64,000 bases of DNA from Leptospira johnsonii (GTDB lineage Bacteria > Spirochaetota > Leptospiria > Leptospirales > Leptospiraceae), in NCBI RefSeq assembly GCF_003112675.1, contig NZ_BFAY01000006.1, positions 1 to 64,000 on the forward strand. The letters are read 5' to 3'. Numbering within the stretch: position 1 is the first letter of the stretch; each line of letters starts with the position of its first letter. Under the pieces are notes generated by a model, which did no database searches, was not told where the DNA came from, and was given only the letters and a program-made list of their open reading frames with translations. Position numbers and translations under genes: made by a program. This document shows positions 62,017 through 64,000 of the stretch, one piece after another.

Positions 62017-64000
62017 TTAGAATCGGTAATCACCGATACCGAATACGAACTGGAATGCATTGTCCGATTCGTATCTTTCGAAAGGTGCCCAGAAATTTCC
62101 GGTAGGTTTTAATTTTTGAGCGAAGTAGATACGAAGAGGAAGAACAGGGATCTGGACTCTAAGACCAACACCCCATGAATATCTCATTCTATCCATAGCA
62201 ACGTTATCCGATGATAGGATCAATCTTCCCGGATTATTCAATTCGTCGTAGGTAACGTCGGCCTTACGTCCATTCTGCAAATTGAAATTATTTTGAATAT
62301 ACCAACCGATCGGGTTCGCAGCAATCTGATCTTCTTTATTCTTATCATAAGATTCGAAATAATCTTTTTTTGTTCCAACTGCACGGTTCGTCTGTTCGTA
62401 TAGGGCTCCCCCATCCAAAAAGACTACAAGCCACAATAAGCTTGGTTCAATCGGAATACGGATCTCCGTATCGAAAAGAAGACGATGCTGAGCACCATCT
62501 CTCCATTCTACAGGATACTTTTGGTCGTTATAATACCAACCTCTTAAGGATTCATAGCCACCTATAATGAGCAAATCCTGAGGACGGATGTACGGATCCT
62601 GGACGGGGTCCTGGTTATGAGCTCCTCCGGCAGGAGATCTTTGGAAAATGAATGTATCGGAGGTCCTGAATTCTTGGACCACTCTCCATCTGCGAAGAGC
62701 GTTGTTCCGGATCAAACCTCCGAACGTAAAATCGAACCAAGTATGATAATATTCCGCTAATATCCTATATTGGTCGAAGTGAGAAGTTCCACCTAAGTAT
62801 TGCCCCACGTTATCCACCTGGAAGAGTAGATCGTAACCTCTAGTAGGAGCGAATACGTTGTCTCGGATATCGTAAGCAAGACCGTTTGTAACCTGAGAAC
62901 GGAACTGCCATCCCCTTCTTACGTTAGCCAAAACCGCATCGGACACAAGTGCCGTTGGGTTGGAATAAGAATAGAAAGCAGGAGTATATCTATGGAAGTG
63001 GGTCCAGTTGGTCCCAAGCCTGTGAGCAACCCCCATTGTAACTCCTAAACCGTTATTATCATAAGTAGCATTTTCAACGGTAGGCGCGGTTGTACTATCT
63101 GAAATGGAGATCGTGGAAGTAGAACCTAAGAATATACTTCGAGAGAAATAGAACATCGAAAGTGAAAGGGACCAAGGAGTATCATACATCCAAGGTTCCG
63201 TCCAAGAGATCTGGAAGGATCTACGATAAGGTCCGAATTCCAAACGGCCTGAAACTTTTTGGCCGGTTCCGTTTAAGTTATTCTCTCCGATCTCGGTGAA
63301 GATAGTAAATCCAGTGATGGTCCCATAACCACCACCCATGGAAACTGTTCCGGTAGGTTGTTCCAATACTTCAATGACAAGGTTCATCTTTGTATCGTCT
63401 GAACCAGGTCTCATGTTAAAGTTTACTTCTTTAAAGTAACCTAGGTTAAAGATCCTTTCCCTGGAACGGTTTACCAAACTAGAATCGAATAAGTCTCCCG
63501 GTTTGAAAAGTAACTCCCTTCGGATTACTTTGTCCTGGGTTTTCTTATTACCTTTGATGATTACGTTCTCTATCTGTGCCAGGTTGTTCTCGCGAATGGT
63601 GAAATCCACGTGAACAAATTTACGTCCTCTTAGTTCCGGATTATCTCTATAGATTTCTCTTAATTTACGAACGTTTAATTGTTTGTATTCTTCTTCGCAG
63701 GCCTTTTTTTCCAGCTCGGTTCTTCTGGTGGCACAATTTTCATAATATTCTAAACTTTCCGTATCCAAAGAAACGATCTTTCTTCTTGGAATTACCTGAG
63801 CAAAAATATGCCCTTTAGAACCGTAGAGTTCGTTTACTGTGGCCCTGTCCCTGGAAAATACAGTCTCGTCGAAAACTTCTCCTGCATCTTTGGCGCTATA
63901 ATCCAAAGACTTCTCGATCTCTGGGATCGTGAATAGAGGCTTTAATTTGTCCTTAGGAGTTTCGGGCGGATTATTTTCTTTGTTCAAGAAGATTGGTCTA
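62017..64000 (-). CDS. bamA: BamA/Omp85 outer-membrane assembly protein (5' end cut by window)
   Basis: The visible 661 codons cover the later POTRA domains and the whole beta barrel. POTRA-5 has VIIKGNKKTQDKVIRRELLF and NLGYFKEV. The barrel has GTVSMGGGYGTITGFTIFTE, NLNGTGQKV, SWTEPWM and the L6 loop GGYESLRGWYYN (LRGW in place of VRGF). The chain ends in Phe (GIGDYRF), the usual barrel signal. The frame stays open to the window edge without a stop or plausible start, so the signal peptide and first POTRA domains lie outside. A TTG at 63987 is not a real start. BamA inserts barrels into the outer membrane. The helicase follows in the same transcript. Confidence 0.93.
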   Translation of the reverse strand, partial: RPIFLNKENNPPETPKDKLKPLFTIPEIEKSLDYSAKDAGEVFDETVFSRDRATVNELYGSKGHIFAQVIPRRKIVSLDTESLEYYENCATRRTELEKKACEEEYKQLNVRKLREIYRDNPELRGRKFVHVDFTIRENNLAQIENVIIKGNKKTQDKVIRRELLFKPGDLFDSSLVNRSRERIFNLGYFKEVNFNMRPGSDDTKMNLVIEVLEQPTGTVSMGGGYGTITGFTIFTEIGENNLNGTGQKVSGRLEFGPYRRSFQISWTEPWMYDTPWSLSLSMFYFSRSIFLGSTSTISISDSTTAPTVENATYDNNGLGVTMGVAHRLGTNWTHFHRYTPAFYSYSNPTALVSDAVLANVRRGWQFRSQVTNGLAYDIRDNVFAPTRGYDLLFQVDNVGQYLGGTSHFDQYRILAEYYHTWFDFTFGGLIRNNALRRWRVVQEFRTSDTFIFQRSPAGGAHNQDPVQDPYIRPQDLLIIGGYESLRGWYYNDQKYPVEWRDGAQHRLLFDTEIRIPIEPSLLWLVVFLDGGALYEQTNRAVGTKKDYFESYDKNKEDQIAANPIGWYIQNNFNLQNGRKADVTYDELNNPGRLILSSDNVAMDRMRYSWGVGLRVQIPVLPLRIYFAQKLKPTGNFWAPFERYESDNAFQFVFGIGDYRF

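Overview
The window looks like chromosomal DNA of a Leptospira-type spirochete. The evidence is the mix of families: MBOAT acyltransferases paired with SGNH/DUF1574-like proteins, membrane-anchored AraC regulators, FecR-domain lipoproteins, many short lipoproteins with spirochete-style lipoboxes, frequent TTG/GTG starts with good Shine-Dalgarno (SD) sequences, and a Gram-negative outer-membrane gene set (lpxC, bamA). Base composition is moderate by eye. I cannot name the species. I found no rRNA, tRNA, CRISPR array, insertion sequence or prophage. Genes are densely packed on both strands.

Layout. 0-5.6 kb: a copy of a 151-bp dispersed repeat, a SCO1-like thioredoxin-fold protein, a membrane chemoreceptor, several small exported proteins and a DoxX-family protein. 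6-8.5 kb: a GT2/GtrA glycosyltransferase, then a DJ-1 protein coupled to a sirtuin. 8.5-11.7 kb: the first MBOAT/SGNH pair and a NYN ribonuclease-like protein. 11.7-18.1 kb: a voltage-sensor-like membrane protein, a thioesterase, a patatin, a TetR regulator, the second repeat copy, an acyl-CoA synthetase and an AraC regulator. 18.1-23.8 kb: glycerol-3-phosphate dehydrogenase, a SpoIIE-type phosphatase and an alkylglycerone-phosphate-synthase-like flavoprotein. 23.8-30.1 kb: a TPR/lipoprotein/enoyl-CoA hydratase operon and a cysteine desulfurase.

30.1-38.8 kb: dgt, a DedA protein, an HNH nuclease, a flagellar chaperone group (fliS, a coiled-coil gene, a J-domain gene), purN-purH and a transaldolase-like aldolase. 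38.9-43.4 kb: the second MBOAT/SGNH pair, an rRNA-type pseudouridine synthase and lipA. 43.5-50.2 kb: a FecR lipoprotein, a PQQ-type sugar dehydrogenase homologue, an unusual radical SAM protein, three tandem AIM24/TIGR00266 paralogues and a short-chain dehydrogenase. 50.5-56.8 kb: lpxC behind a sigma-54-like promoter, a PTS enzyme I homologue, a second long-chain acyl-CoA synthetase and a TlpA-like protein. 56.9-64 kb: a GT4 glycosyltransferase, an inositol-monophosphatase-family protein, a UvrD/PcrA helicase and bamA, which runs off the right edge.

The common thread is envelope and lipid metabolism: acyl activation, hydrolysis and transfer, glycerolipid precursors, lipid A, outer-membrane assembly and surface glycosylation. 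Housekeeping purine, lipoate and DNA-repair genes are interspersed. The least explained items are the 151-bp repeat pair with flanking inverted repeats, the sigma-54-like promoter and structured leader of lpxC, the triple AIM24 cluster beside a CX8CX2C radical SAM protein, and several inverted repeats placed exactly at start codons.
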